A stretch of DNA of 64,000 nt from Pirellulaceae bacterium (GCA_029243025.1 JAQWSU010000030.1:124001-188000); one strand, 5' to 3'. Shown: positions 1-9,881, numbered from the stretch's first letter. Notes: generated by a model not told the origin, from the letters alone. Program-made: numbers and translations.

Positions 1-237
1 AGGTGGTAATTCAAAAGAAGATGCTTGATCTACGGTCGTATTCATGCATGCCTTCCCCGCGTAGTAAAACGTCTGTCCAGACTGATTATACAAGAGCCAT
101 CGATTGTCGACAGGCACTGTTTCAAGATCTGTCGCTTGACGCTCGATCTGCGCGAACACATCCTGATCAATTTAACCAGGTGTGTTATGCTGATGTTGGG
201 CATCTGGCAAGTTAAGGCTGCAAGCTAAGTTGGATTA
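1..237. other. Left-edge leader, no supported gene
   Basis: In frame 2 the window opens with eight codons (GGNSKEDA) ending in TGA at 26-28. This could be the last residues of a plus-strand gene that begins outside the window. A second open frame runs from a TTG at 25 to 228 and would encode a basic 67-residue peptide. It has no clear ribosome binding site and I recognise no family, so I do not call it. The stretch otherwise acts as the leader of the amidotransferase gene at 238. Confidence 0.3.
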
Positions 238-831
238 ATGATACTTCTACTCGATAATTACGATTCATTCACCTACAACCTCGTTCAGAGGTTTGGGGAA
301 CTTGACCCTTCGCTCGAACTGCAGGTTTATCGTAACGATCAAATCTCAGTGGATGAAATCGCTGCAAAACGGCCGACACATTTGATCATCTCGCCGGGGC
401 CGTGCACGCCCGATCAGGCAGGGATCAGCGTTGACTGCGTTTCGCATTTCGCCGGTAAGCTGCCGATCTTGGGTGTTTGTTTGGGCCATCAATCGATCGG
501 GCAAGCGACGGGTGGTGTGGTTAGTCGAGCGAAGCGATTAATGCATGGGAAGACGGATCAGATTCATCATGACGGTAAAGGTTTGTTTCGGGGATTACCG
601 AATCCTTTCGTAGCAACTCGTTATCACAGCCTGATTGTCGAACCCCAAACGATCAGTGATCAATTTGAGATTTCGGCATGGTCCGACGCGCCAGACGGAA
701 CACGAGAGGTCATGGGGATTCGGCACACGGAGTATCCGTTGATTGGCTGGCAGTTTCATCCGGAGAGTTTTCTGACGGAGTGCGGACCGGAAATGTTGCA
801 AAACTTTCTCAAAATCCAATGGCCGAACTGA
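238..831 (+). CDS. Glutamine amidotransferase, TrpG/PabA family
   Basis: This is the glutaminase component of anthranilate synthase (tryptophan) or aminodeoxychorismate synthase (folate). It releases ammonia from glutamine for a chorismate-binding partner. The 197 residues are the normal family length. The N-terminal LLLDNYDSFTYNL signature is present, the nucleophile elbow GVCLGHQ puts the catalytic cysteine at C81, and WQFHPES supplies H174 and E176, so the triad is intact. No TrpE/PabB partner is visible, so the two roles cannot be separated; the partner may lie left of the window or elsewhere. The 3' end overlaps moeA by 13 bp, which suggests co-transcription and translational coupling. 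Confidence 0.93.
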   Translation: MILLLDNYDSFTYNLVQRFGELDPSLELQVYRNDQISVDEIAAKRPTHLIISPGPCTPDQAGISVDCVSHFAGKLPILGVCLGHQSIGQATGGVVSRAKRLMHGKTDQIHHDGKGLFRGLPNPFVATRYHSLIVEPQTISDQFEISAWSDAPDGTREVMGIRHTEYPLIGWQFHPESFLTECGPEMLQNFLKIQWPN

Positions 832-2030
832 TTGGCATCGATGCGGCACGTGATTTGATTCGATCACGGGTCTGCCAGAACAAAGAGATTCGCGTGTCGC
901 TGACCGATGCGATTGGCAATGTTCTTGCAGAAGATGTCGTGAGCGATACGGATTCTCCTCCGTACGACAAAGCGCTGATGGATGGATATGCAGTTCGGTC
1001 TAACGATATCGTGGGCCCGTCGGTTTGCCTTCGTGTGTTGGAGGAAGTGACTGCTGGAAATCTGCCCCAGCATCGGATTGTGCCCGGTACGGCGACTCGT
1101 ATCATGACGGGTGCGCCATTACCCGACGGGGCGGACGCAGTCGTGATGGTGGAAAAGACATTGTCGGGTGCTGATCCGTCGAGGGTCGAAATACGTGTGG
1201 ATACGATCAGTCCGGAGACGGCTGTCATGCGACAGGCTGCCTGCTTGCGTCGAGGACAGGCGGTGGTCACGCGCGGATGTCGTCTGAGTGCTGTCGAGGT
1301 GGGACTGTTGGCGGAGGTAGGTCGTGATTCCGTCAATGTCGTCCGGAAACCGCAGGTTGCGTTGGTGCAGACTGGTGACGAGCTGGTGTTGGCAGGTCAG
1401 GCGCTGCTGCCAGGGCAGATTCGCAATAGCAATGGGCCAATGCTGCGAGCTTTCGTCGAGCAAGCCGGAGCCCAGCCAGACGATTGTGGGATTGCTCGAG
1501 ATAATGAAGCATCACTGTCAGCCGCCGTTAAGCAGGGGCTCGGCTCCGATATTTTGCTTTTGTCCGGGGGAGTATCTGCCGGTGTGCTCGATCTTGTCCC
1601 GCAGGTGCTTGAGCAAGCGGGTGTCGAGCAAGTATTCCACAAAGTGAATATTCGTCCCGGAAAACCCATCTGGTTCGGAGTTGTAGAAGCAGATGGCGAG
1701 CGTTGTTTGGTTTTCGGCTTGCCAGGCAACCCGGTCAGTAGTCTCGTTTGTTTTTGTGTGTTTGTTGCGCCGGCAATCGCCGCCTGTGCTGGGCATCAAT
1801 TTCCTGATTCTGGCGATCCGAAAAGGCTCGCTCAGTCATTTGAATTGCGAGGTGCTCGACCTACCTATTGGCCCGCTCGGAGCCAGCCTGATGGATCGGT
1901 CATGCCATTGGATTGGCAAGGATCTGCCGATTTATATGCCATGATGCAAGCCGATTGTTTGTTGTTTTTTCCGCAAGGAAATCATCGGTACGCGGTCGAC
2001 GAATTGGTCGAAGTACTGCCGCTACGCTAA
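819..2030 (+). CDS. moeA: Molybdopterin molybdenumtransferase MoeA
   Basis: MoeA inserts molybdate into adenylylated molybdopterin, the last step of molybdenum cofactor synthesis in the cytoplasm. The chosen ATG (819) gives 403 residues, the normal length; the frame stays open further upstream but would then lie inside the amidotransferase gene. Visible signatures are ALMDGYAV near residue 50, RIMTGAPLPDGADAVV near 90-105, QTGDEL in the middle, SGGVSAGVLD of the MoCF-binding domain, and GLPGNPVSS near the C-terminal domain. No other molybdenum cofactor gene is nearby, and its coupling to an amidotransferase gene is unusual. Confidence 0.93.
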   Translation: MAELIGIDAARDLIRSRVCQNKEIRVSLTDAIGNVLAEDVVSDTDSPPYDKALMDGYAVRSNDIVGPSVCLRVLEEVTAGNLPQHRIVPGTATRIMTGAPLPDGADAVVMVEKTLSGADPSRVEIRVDTISPETAVMRQAACLRRGQAVVTRGCRLSAVEVGLLAEVGRDSVNVVRKPQVALVQTGDELVLAGQALLPGQIRNSNGPMLRAFVEQAGAQPDDCGIARDNEASLSAAVKQGLGSDILLLSGGVSAGVLDLVPQVLEQAGVEQVFHKVNIRPGKPIWFGVVEADGERCLVFGLPGNPVSSLVCFCVFVAPAIAACAGHQFPDSGDPKRLAQSFELRGARPTYWPARSQPDGSVMPLDWQGSADLYAMMQADCLLFFPQGNHRYAVDELVEVLPLR

Positions 2031-2111
2031 TCGCTCTTGACGTCAAATCGACTGGCGAATCTAACAGGGCTCCAAGCAGGTCGATGATCGATTGATAATG
2101 TTGGCTCAGCG

Positions 2112-3842
2112 ATGAGGACACCGTTGACACGTTCACCGCAAAAATCGCGAAATCCCTCCAGTGATGATAAGGCGACTTGCGTGAGCCCATCCACTTCGAC
2201 TGAGCGGTTGAGATTGATGGGGTTGCTTGCCATCGGTTCCGCACTGATGGCCTGGATGGCATTTCCACCATGGGCCTTATGGCCACTTGCCTGGATCGCT
2301 CCGGTGGGCTGGATACGGATTGTGGCCTGGTCCGAATTGCCCCGTAAATATCCCTATCGCATCTTGTACGCAATTGCGTTTCTGCAATGGGTGGTGATGA
2401 TTCAATGGGTCCGTTTGCCACATTGGACTGCCGGTATCGGCATGTGTTTCTTGGCTGCTTATCTCGCTATCTATGTTCCGCTGTTCATCGGTGTCGCTCG
2501 GATCATGGTGCATCGATGGCGCTGGTCGCTGCTGCTGGTGGCTCCGATTGCCTGGACGGGTTTAGAAGTCGCTCGTGGATACCTGTTCACAGGATTCGCT
2601 CTGATGCTCTTGGGCCATACGCAAGTCTCTGTGCTGCCCGTCTTACAGATCGCTGACTTATTTGGCGCTTATGGTGTCAGCTTTTTGATTGTGCTGGTAA
2701 GTGCGTGTTTTGAGCGATTATTGCCAATGCGAGGGCGTGAATCATCGATCGCGGTTCCTGTGTTGGTGGCTTTCGTTGCGCTTGCCGCCACGCTGGTGTA
2801 TGGTGGGATGCGATTGAGCGTCGATTCGTCCGACGGTGAGCAACTCAAGGTCGCGTTGATCCAAGGTTCTTTTGATACCCAGTTCGACGGGGACTATCAA
2901 CGAAATGTCAAAGCCTTTCAAGACTATGTACGCCTGACTCAAAAGGCCGTCGCCGATCAATCGGATTATGATCTTGTGATTTGGCCGGAGTCGATGTTCA
3001 CCGCAAACGAGCCGATGGTGACCTACGATGTGCCTCTCCAGCCAATACCCGAGTGGGATCAGTCGTTGCAGGAACTTCAGCAACGTGTCGATCAAATGGC
3101 CGAACGAACTCGTGATAAAGCACGTTGGATTGCCAGCGAGGCGAATGCTCCGCTGATCGTCGGAGGGTCATGGGAACATCTTCAAGACGGAACGCACAGT
3201 CGCTACAACGCCGCCATGTTGATTGAGAAGAACGGAGAACTGACCGATCGTTATTTCAAAATGCATCCCGTCATGTTTGGCGAGTATTTACCATTGGGCG
3301 GCTGGATCCCCTCGCTCTATCAACTCAGCCCAATGGGCCAGGGGCTGACGGCTGGCCTGCATCCTAAATCATTTGACATTGATGGGGTCAGGATTGCCCC
3401 GAGCATCTGCTTTGAAAATACCGTCCCTCATCTGATGCGACGGCAGATCAAAACGCTCGCCCAGGCCGGCCAAGATCCGGATGTGCTGGTGACGATTACC
3501 AACGATGGCTGGTTTTGGGGGTCCAGTGCACTGGATGTTCATTTGGCTTGTGCTGTTTTTCGAGCGATTGAGTTGCGACGTCCCTTGTTAATTGCAGCTA
3601 ATACGGGGTTTTCCGCCCATATCGATGCCGATGGTCGACTGGCTGCCAAAGGGCCCCGCCGAGAAGAGGCCATTCTTTCCACGACTGTGAATCGTTCTCA
3701 CTTGGAAAGTCCCTATTTGTTAGTCGGTGATTTGTTTCCCGGACTCTGTCTGCTGATCGTTGTCGTCGCATTCGGCGCAGAGGGCTGGAATCGAGTTAAG
3801 CGACCGAAACACTTGCCGCCGAAGTCGGTTTCCGCCAGCTGA
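2112..3842 (+). CDS. lnt: Apolipoprotein N-acyltransferase Lnt
   Basis: Lnt transfers a fatty acid from phospholipid to the N-terminal cysteine of diacylated lipoproteins at the inner membrane, completing triacyl lipoproteins. The protein has 576 residues. Several hydrophobic segments lie between about residues 35 and 235, followed by a nitrilase-type domain. The catalytic triad is readable: E293 in WPES, K383 in FKMHP and C433 in ICFE. The TNDGWF motif and a GFSAHID segment follow as in the family. The N-terminus carries about 30 extra polar residues, so a later start is possible. It agrees with the several lipobox proteins in this window. Confidence 0.9.
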   Translation: MRTPLTRSPQKSRNPSSDDKATCVSPSTSTERLRLMGLLAIGSALMAWMAFPPWALWPLAWIAPVGWIRIVAWSELPRKYPYRILYAIAFLQWVVMIQWVRLPHWTAGIGMCFLAAYLAIYVPLFIGVARIMVHRWRWSLLLVAPIAWTGLEVARGYLFTGFALMLLGHTQVSVLPVLQIADLFGAYGVSFLIVLVSACFERLLPMRGRESSIAVPVLVAFVALAATLVYGGMRLSVDSSDGEQLKVALIQGSFDTQFDGDYQRNVKAFQDYVRLTQKAVADQSDYDLVIWPESMFTANEPMVTYDVPLQPIPEWDQSLQELQQRVDQMAERTRDKARWIASEANAPLIVGGSWEHLQDGTHSRYNAAMLIEKNGELTDRYFKMHPVMFGEYLPLGGWIPSLYQLSPMGQGLTAGLHPKSFDIDGVRIAPSICFENTVPHLMRRQIKTLAQAGQDPDVLVTITNDGWFWGSSALDVHLACAVFRAIELRRPLLIAANTGFSAHIDADGRLAAKGPRREEAILSTTVNRSHLESPYLLVGDLFPGLCLLIVVVAFGAEGWNRVKRPKHLPPKSVSAS

Positions 3843-4142
3843 TAGAACTTCCTTCGCCAAGCTTTTTCGTAACGACTGCCAACCGGTTAAATGCCGCTAT
3901 TGGCCCTGTTTTACCGGTTTTCTTTGCATAACCGGAGGTGAATAACGTTGCCCTGGTTGCCCAATCCTCCTGGTTTCGTTGACAGTGCGAATTTGGCCTG
4001 ATTATACTGGGGTCTTTCAAGCGTATCTCTCGTGCTCGCCAAAGGTTGGGAGCTCCTTTTCGCCATTCGTGCAACCCAACGAGCAACTCGATGATCGGTC
4101 CTTGCCGAGTGATCGTGTCGAACAGAGTCAGAGGAACGAGGA
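3843..4142 (+). other. 300-bp intergenic region with ACCGGTT repeats
   Basis: No gene is supported here. AACCGGTT lies at 3881-3888, ACCGGTT at 3913-3919 and AACCGG at 3930-3935; the last two form an inverted repeat with a 10-nt spacer. These could be the end of the lnt transcript or an operator. A strong promoter at 3979-4008 follows. Confidence 0.5.
3979..4008 (+). promoter_or_regulatory. Sigma-70 type promoter for the 4143 gene
   Basis: A consensus -35 box TTGACA (3979-3984) and a -10 box TATACT (4003-4008) are separated by 18 bp. Transcription would start near 4015 and give a leader of about 125 nt before the ATG at 4143. Read by eye, not tested. Confidence 0.7.
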
Positions 4143-4964
4143 ATGAATTTAGTCGGAAAGATTTTTACCGTACTGATCTTGGTGATGAGCATTTTGTTCA
4201 TGGCGTTTGCCATCTCGGTTTACGCCACTCATCGCAATTGGAAAAACCTTGCCAATACTACCAAGGCGGATGTGGTCAGTCTCAATGCTGAGAATGACCA
4301 GCTTCGGTCTGAAATTGAAAAGTCGCAAAACCAAATGTCGCATGAAAAGGCGGCGCGAAGGTTTGCTTTGGGGCGTCTTGAAACTCGTCTGCAAGAAAAG
4401 TCAGATCAGGCCAGCGAGCTGAATCGGAAGGGCAACGAACTGTTAGCTCAGCAGCGGAATGCAATTGATGCGGTCAACAGTGCACAGCGACAGCTTGATC
4501 AACTCAATCAGCAAGTGGCTGGTTTGCAGCAAGAGATTTTGACTTCCCAGCAAGAGCGAGACGTATCCTTTGAGCAAGTCCGTGAATTGACGGACCAAAT
4601 TCACGAAGCGAAAGGTATTCGCAATGTGCTGGATCAGCGGTTGCAGCAACTGACCCAGGACTACACCAAGGCGACGACTGTTTTGAAGGCAAACGATCTG
4701 ACAATTAGCAGTCCGGTCGACAATATTCCACCCGCTGTGGAAGGCGAAGTTGTCAAAGTGGTTGGCAACAGCATCGAAGTCTCGGTGGGTGAGCATGATG
4801 GAATTAAACAGGGGCACACGATCGTAGTATCGCGACGTGACAAGTATCTGGGACGAGCGGAGATTACTCGGGTGGGACCAGATCGAGCCGTGGGACGTAT
4901 CCGGTATCGCAACGCACCGATTCAAGAGGGCGATCGTGTTCAAACGAAAGTCGAAGTCCGCTAA
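4143..4964 (+). CDS. Membrane-anchored coiled-coil protein, unknown function
   Basis: I do not recognise a named family. The 273-residue protein starts with a membrane segment (about residues 5-27). A long heptad-rich coiled coil rich in Q, E and K follows to about residue 190. A compact beta-rich C-terminal domain starts around EGEVVKVVGN and ends with GDRVQTKVEVR. The layout recalls periplasmic scaffold proteins such as MreC, but no MreC-specific motif is clear. It sits behind a good promoter and overlaps the next gene by 29 bp, so the two products probably act together. Confidence 0.75.
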   Translation: MNLVGKIFTVLILVMSILFMAFAISVYATHRNWKNLANTTKADVVSLNAENDQLRSEIEKSQNQMSHEKAARRFALGRLETRLQEKSDQASELNRKGNELLAQQRNAIDAVNSAQRQLDQLNQQVAGLQQEILTSQQERDVSFEQVRELTDQIHEAKGIRNVLDQRLQQLTQDYTKATTVLKANDLTISSPVDNIPPAVEGEVVKVVGNSIEVSVGEHDGIKQGHTIVVSRRDKYLGRAEITRVGPDRAVGRIRYRNAPIQEGDRVQTKVEVR

Positions 4965-5190
4965 GCCAGCGAAAGCGGCAAAGCCAAAAAAAGAGAAGAA
5001 ATCAAGGAAGAAGAAGGAAAAGCCGGCTAAAAGGGCAGGGGCCGCAAGTGCCGTCGCATTGAAGAAGCATCCAACCGACATTTATACGGTGATGCTAATC
5101 ATCTCTTTTGCGGCCGTGCTGATCGCCTGCATTTTGCTGATTGTGGAACTGAACACCTATGGAGCTTATCCGTGGTGGAAGGCGAACTAG
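4936..5190 (+). CDS. Small Lys-rich single-pass membrane protein
   Basis: The start is uncertain; the GTG at 4936 gives 84 residues and overlaps the preceding gene by 29 bp. The first 45 or so residues are extremely basic (runs such as KPKKEKKSRKKKEKPAKR), like a histone H1 or HMG tail. A linker and one strongly hydrophobic helix (VMLIISFAAVLIACILLIV) follow, then a short tail. The positive-inside rule puts the Lys-rich part in the cytoplasm, where it could contact nucleic acid or phospholipid. The family is not recognised. It lies directly upstream of gyrA. Confidence 0.65.
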   Translation: MFKRKSKSAKPAKAAKPKKEKKSRKKKEKPAKRAGAASAVALKKHPTDIYTVMLIISFAAVLIACILLIVELNTYGAYPWWKAN

Positions 5191-5206
5191 TCGCAAAGCG
5201 ACTAGT
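5186..5206 (+). terminator. Perfect hairpin overlapping a stop codon
   Basis: Nine-base arms (ACTAGTCGC and its complement) flank an AAA loop. The left arm contains the TAG stop of the 4936 gene. There is no T-run after it, so it may be an mRNA-stabilising or Rho-assisted hairpin rather than a classical terminator. Confidence 0.45.
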
Positions 5207-5319
5207 GGACGTCGCTTGGGTGATTGAGGGGATCCTCGTCACCGGGTAAAAGGGTTGCTGAAGTCTAATAACCACGCGCAACCTGATGTTTCTGAGGCAC
5301 TTACAACGACCTGCGGTGG

Positions 5320-5348
5320 TTGTCTCTGTTCGCCCGATTTGGTAAAAT
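5320..5348 (+). promoter_or_regulatory. Candidate gyrA promoter
   Basis: TTGTCT (5320-5325) and TAAAAT (5343-5348) are spaced by 17 bp. The predicted leader to the TTG start at 5499 is about 145 nt and carries a 6-bp inverted repeat CGTACA-ACTTC-TGTACG at 5380-5396, a possible operator. Confidence 0.6.
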
Positions 5349-5498
5349 TCGGGCTTGGTTTGAAGCCTCTGAAGTGACCCGTACAACTTCTGTACGTGAC
5401 GCCTCGGCTGCTCGGATAATCGGCAGCAAAATCAGTAGATCTAGCGTCCCAAGGCCTCTTAATTCGGATTCTTGGACGTTTGGCGAAAGGATTGCAAG

Positions 5499-8345
5499 TT
5501 GGCATCTGACCCTCGCGAACCGGACGATGCGGGTGAGCCCGTTGATGGTGGTGGTGATGACGGTGGTGATGACGGTGGAAATGGGACGGGCGATGGAGAA
5601 GGTCGCCTCCTGGATCTGCCGATTGAGGATGAGCTGAAGGAGAGCTATCTGACGTATGCGATGAGTGTCATCGTCAGCCGAGCTTTGCCGGACGCGCGCG
5701 ACGGCCTTAAGCCGTCGCAGCGTCGAATTCTGGTCGCGATGAATGATCTGAACCTGGGGCCAGCTTCTGGTCGTGTAAAGTGTGCGAAGATCTCGGGCGA
5801 CACGAGTGGTAACTATCATCCGCATGGCGAAAGCGTAATTTACCCCACATTGGTTCGGATGGCCCAAGAGTGGAACATGCGATATCCGCTGGTGGACAAG
5901 CAAGGTAATTTTGGATCGATCGCCGGTTTGCCTCCCGCTGCAATGCGATATACCGAAGCTCGTCTGTCGCAGATTTCGTCACAAATGCTTGACGATCTCA
6001 AGCTCGATACGGTCGACTATGTTCCGACCTACGACGAGCGTCGGTCCGAACCGACGGTGCTTCCCGCTCGTTTTCCGAACTTGTTGGTCAATGGTTCGAG
6101 CGGCATTGCTGTGGGCATGGCAACCTCCATACCGCCCCACAACTTGGGTGAGGTCTGCGACGCATTGATCAAAGTAATCGAAGAACCCAATGTGTCGATT
6201 GATGAATTGGCAGAGATTATCCCCGGTCCTGACTTCCCGACGGGCGGGATCATTTGTGGTCGTAGCGGGATTCGTCGTGGCTACCACACGGGGCGTGGTA
6301 CGATCACGGTTCGCGCGCGAGCCAAAGTCGAGGAAGTGGCCCGAAATCGATCACGCATTGTCGTTTCAGAGATTCCCTACCAGCAATTTCGAGATCGAGT
6401 TGTCGAGCGGATTGCCGGCTTAGTCAATGATGGTCGAATCCCGGGTATCTCGAGTATTCGCGATGAGAGTGATTTGAAGGAGCCGGTGCGGTTGGTGATC
6501 GATGTGAAACGCGACGCCGATGCAGAAGTAGTGCTCAATCAGCTCTATCAGTTCTCCCCGCTTCAGGACACGTTCTCGATTATTTTACTCGCGTTGGTCG
6601 ATGGTAAGCCACGCTTGATGTCGATCAAGACTCTGTTGGAAGAGTTCGTACGGCATCGCGTGAACGTGATTCGACGACGGACGCAGTTCTTGCTGGTGCG
6701 AGCACGTAAACGGAAACATACGGTCGAGGGCTTATTACTAGCGCTGGCCAACATTGATGAAATTATCCGCATCATTCGTGCCTCCCGGACACAAGCAGAG
6801 GCCAAGATTGGACTCATGGGAGTTGAGTGTCCTGCTGCAATGATGCAACGCGCTTTGGGCGAAGATGGATTTCAGCGGTTCCAGGAGGAACGGGGTGCTA
6901 CCGACGTTTACACGTTGACCGCGGTTCAGTCGGACGCGATTTTGCGGATGACGCTGGGACAATTGGTCAATCTTGAGCAAGAGAAATTGGGGGGTGAGCA
7001 TCGAACTTTACTCGAAGAAATCGGTGACTACCTGCGGATCTTGTCTGATCAGGCGAACATTCTGGCAATCATTAAGGATGACTTGCAGGATATCCGCAAA
7101 AGGCACAGTGACGTTCGACGCACGGAGATCAGCGGTGAAGAGTTGGGTGACATCGATCTTGAAGATCTGATCACCGAAGAAACAATGGTTGTTTCGCTCA
7201 GCCACCAGGGTTACATCAAGCGGACTCCCTCTAGCGTCTATCGGGCTCAGCGAAGAGGTGGCAAGGGTCTGAAGGGTGCAAAAACAGAAGACGAAGATCC
7301 AATCGCACATTTGTTTGTGGCGAGCACGCATGCCTACTTGCTGTTCTTTACAAACAAAGGCAAGGTCTATTGGCAAAAGGTCTATGGTCTTCCGCAGCTT
7401 AGCCGCGAGAGTCGTGGGCGAGCGATTGTAAACCTGTTGAATCTTAGTGAAGGTGAGAAAATCGCGGATTGTCGTGCGGTCCGTGACTTCAATTTACCCG
7501 GCCACTTTCTGATGATGGCCACCCGTAACGGACTCATTAAAAAAACGCCTTTGGAAGCCTACAGTCGGCCGAAAAAGGGTGGCATTATTGCCGTTAAATT
7601 GCGCGAGGATGATGAGTTGGTGGATGTCGTCGTCACGAAACCGGGTGATGAAGTGGTGCTCTCAACCGATAACGGAATGGCGATACGATTCAACGAATCA
7701 GACGCTCGTTCGATGGGGCGGAACACGAGTGGTGTCAAGGGAATTAACCTCAGTAGTGATGATAAGCTCGTGGGAATGGTTGTCGCCGATCCTGAGGCGA
7801 CCTTATTAACAGCCTGTCTGAATGGTTACGGAAAACGTACAAATTTTGGACCTAATTTGGTTGAGCACGACGATTCTGGAGAAGAGGATGGTTCTTCCTC
7901 GTCACGTTATCGAACGCAAAAACGTGGTGGTAAGGGAGTTCGCGATATCAAAGCCACTACCCGGAACGGCCCCGTCATTGGGATCGCACGTGTCACTGAA
8001 GATGACGAAGTTTTGATGATGACGGCCCGGGGTAAAATCCAGCGAATTCGTTGCAGCGACATCAATGTGATTGGCCGCAATACTCAGGGAGTTCGGATCA
8101 TGAGCCTTGATGAGGGGGATTCTCTCACAGCGGTGGTTCGTGTTCCGAAGGAAGAAGAAGAGGCCAATTCTGAAGCGGAAAATCAGGCTCCGACCGGCGA
8201 AGGGCCAGCTGCCAGTGAGGGCTCTGACCCGCCCGAGCAAATAACGCCGGAAAACAATGAATTGATCGATGAAGCCGATGGTGCGGTTGAAAATCCGCCT
8301 GAGTCGGGTGAATCGTCCGATGATTCCACGGAAGACGAATCTTAA
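5499..8345 (+). CDS. gyrA: DNA gyrase subunit A
   Basis: This is the breakage-reunion subunit of DNA gyrase. I take the TTG at 5499 as start because GAAAGGA lies just upstream; an in-frame TTG at 5472 is the alternative. The product has 948 residues, longer than E. coli GyrA (875). An Asp/Gly-rich tract ([11 protein letters not shown]) precedes the conserved core. The catalytic tyrosine is Y151 in AAMRYTE. The GyrA box is canonical at 584-590 (QRRGGKG), with a second GyrA-box-like QKRGGKG at 807-813. This supports gyrase rather than topoisomerase IV. The C-terminal 65 or so residues are Glu/Asp-rich. The quinolone region reads [10 protein letters not shown], with Pro where E. coli has D87. 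No gyrB is in the window. Confidence 0.95.
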   Translation: MASDPREPDDAGEPVDGGGDDGGDDGGNGTGDGEGRLLDLPIEDELKESYLTYAMSVIVSRALPDARDGLKPSQRRILVAMNDLNLGPASGRVKCAKISGDTSGNYHPHGESVIYPTLVRMAQEWNMRYPLVDKQGNFGSIAGLPPAAMRYTEARLSQISSQMLDDLKLDTVDYVPTYDERRSEPTVLPARFPNLLVNGSSGIAVGMATSIPPHNLGEVCDALIKVIEEPNVSIDELAEIIPGPDFPTGGIICGRSGIRRGYHTGRGTITVRARAKVEEVARNRSRIVVSEIPYQQFRDRVVERIAGLVNDGRIPGISSIRDESDLKEPVRLVIDVKRDADAEVVLNQLYQFSPLQDTFSIILLALVDGKPRLMSIKTLLEEFVRHRVNVIRRRTQFLLVRARKRKHTVEGLLLALANIDEIIRIIRASRTQAEAKIGLMGVECPAAMMQRALGEDGFQRFQEERGATDVYTLTAVQSDAILRMTLGQLVNLEQEKLGGEHRTLLEEIGDYLRILSDQANILAIIKDDLQDIRKRHSDVRRTEISGEELGDIDLEDLITEETMVVSLSHQGYIKRTPSSVYRAQRRGGKGLKGAKTEDEDPIAHLFVASTHAYLLFFTNKGKVYWQKVYGLPQLSRESRGRAIVNLLNLSEGEKIADCRAVRDFNLPGHFLMMATRNGLIKKTPLEAYSRPKKGGIIAVKLREDDELVDVVVTKPGDEVVLSTDNGMAIRFNESDARSMGRNTSGVKGINLSSDDKLVGMVVADPEATLLTACLNGYGKRTNFGPNLVEHDDSGEEDGSSSSRYRTQKRGGKGVRDIKATTRNGPVIGIARVTEDDEVLMMTARGKIQRIRCSDINVIGRNTQGVRIMSLDEGDSLTAVVRVPKEEEEANSEAENQAPTGEGPAASEGSDPPEQITPENNELIDEADGAVENPPESGESSDDSTEDES

Positions 8346-8360
8346 TCTAAGCTTCCAAGA

Positions 8361-8394
8361 CACCAATGGCCCAGGGATGGTCATTGGTATTTTG
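8361..8394 (+). terminator. Likely gyrA terminator
   Basis: ACCAATG (8362-8368) and CATTGGT (8382-8388) form a stem followed by ATTTT. It lies 16 bp after the gyrA stop codon. Confidence 0.55.
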
Positions 8395-8490
8395 CTCTGC
8401 GGCTCCTGCGCTCGCCCCTTCATGCTATGGTTTCGAGTGAAGTAGCATCGAGCTGCGTCCATGACGTCTGTGACGATTGAGGGACAAGAA

Positions 8491-9816
8491 ATGAAAGTGA
8501 CGGTTATTGGGTCAGGATACGTCGGTTTGGTCACCGGAACCTGTTTCGCAGAGAGTGGAAATGATGTAACTTGCGTCGATATTGATCAAGCGAAAATCAA
8601 TCGACTGCAGCACGGCGAGATTCCGATCTATGAGCCGGGCCTTTCCGATTTGGTGCGCCGAAACACTCAGGCGGGAAGACTGATTTTTACGACTGAACTG
8701 GCAGAGGCAGCGTCACATGCCGATGTTATTTTCCTCGCAGTGGGAACGCCGCCTGCCAGCGATGGATCTGCCGACTTGACCGCTCTTTGGATTGTCGCAG
8801 ATCAATTGGCGCCCCATCTGGATCGAGAAACGGTCGTCGTTACCAAAAGTACGGTCCCCGTGGGTACAAACGCTCAGCTTTATGATCGCTTGAAAAAGGC
8901 AACCGGATTTGATTGCCGCGTGGCGAGCAACCCGGAGTTTCTGAAGGAAGGCGCAGCGATTGAAGACTTCACAAAACCGGATCGAGTTGTTGTCGGCGTG
9001 CGGCAGCCAGTTGATGGCGAAGTGCTGAATCGTCTTTATGCACCGTTTCTGCGGACCGATAAGCCGTTTCTCGTGATGTCACCCGAGAGTGCGGAGCTTA
9101 CGAAATATGTTGCGAACGCTTTGCTGGCGACAAAGATTAGTTTTATCAATCAAATGGCGAATGTCTGTGAAGTCTTTGATGCGGATATTAACGACGTAAG
9201 ACGTGGTATTGGGCACGACAGTCGAATCGGTTTCGCTTTTCTTTTCCCTGGGGTTGGGTACGGCGGCAGTTGTTTTCCGAAAGACGTCCGTGCCTTGGCC
9301 AGCACCTTTGAGCAATCGGGTTTGGCGCCGCGGATTCTTGAGGCGGTTGATTGGGTTAATGAGCAGCAGAAACTTGTCTTGCAGAATAAGATCGAGTCCC
9401 AATTTGACGGTGAGCTTCAAGGTAAGAAGATCGCAATTTGGGGGCTCGCCTTCAAACCTCGCACCGACGACATCCGCGAAGCTCCTGCCTTGGTCTTGAT
9501 TCGCCGGTTGCTTGAACTCGGCGCAGAAGTCCAAGTTCATGACCCGGAAGCCATGGCTAATGTGCGCGAAGAGTTCGGGGATCGAATCAGTTACGCGTCT
9601 GAACCGATGGACGCGCTGCGAGACGCTGATGGGCTTGCCATTGTGACTGAGTGGAGTGAGTTTCGGACACCTGATTTTGTCGAAATGCAAACTCGCATGG
9701 CACAGCCGATTATCTTTGACGGTCGCAACCTGTATGATCCGATTGAGATGGCGAACGCAGGATTTGTCTATCATTCGATCGGACGGCCCGCAGCGATTCC
9801 TGCGTTTGTGCAGTAA
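8491..9816 (+). CDS. ugd: UDP-glucose 6-dehydrogenase
   Basis: This enzyme oxidises UDP-glucose to UDP-glucuronate with two NAD+, supplying glucuronate for polysaccharides. The ATG at 8491 is preferred over the one at 8461 because GAGGG lies before it and the protein then begins [13 protein letters not shown], the Rossmann nucleotide-binding signature. Length is 441 residues. The motif [14 protein letters not shown] and the catalytic C261 in YGGSCFPKD are present, as is the C-terminal domain motif [15 protein letters not shown]. It appears monocistronic and converges on the ABC transporter operon. Confidence 0.95.
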   Translation: MKVTVIGSGYVGLVTGTCFAESGNDVTCVDIDQAKINRLQHGEIPIYEPGLSDLVRRNTQAGRLIFTTELAEAASHADVIFLAVGTPPASDGSADLTALWIVADQLAPHLDRETVVVTKSTVPVGTNAQLYDRLKKATGFDCRVASNPEFLKEGAAIEDFTKPDRVVVGVRQPVDGEVLNRLYAPFLRTDKPFLVMSPESAELTKYVANALLATKISFINQMANVCEVFDADINDVRRGIGHDSRIGFAFLFPGVGYGGSCFPKDVRALASTFEQSGLAPRILEAVDWVNEQQKLVLQNKIESQFDGELQGKKIAIWGLAFKPRTDDIREAPALVLIRRLLELGAEVQVHDPEAMANVREEFGDRISYASEPMDALRDADGLAIVTEWSEFRTPDFVEMQTRMAQPIIFDGRNLYDPIEMANAGFVYHSIGRPAAIPAFVQ

Positions 9817-9881
9817 CTGGCTCGTCGCGAATCTGGCACTACTTTGCGGCGGTTGCCGATGTTGTCGCTGGAGAAAGTCTA

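Noticed and set aside
25-228. 67-codon frame starting with TTG at the left edge
   Set aside because: No ribosome binding site or family, and it may be chance; an in-frame stop lies just upstream.
4443-5081. 212-codon minus-strand frame across the coiled-coil and Lys-rich genes
   Set aside because: Its Phe-rich start is the complement of the Lys-rich region; no supporting motif.
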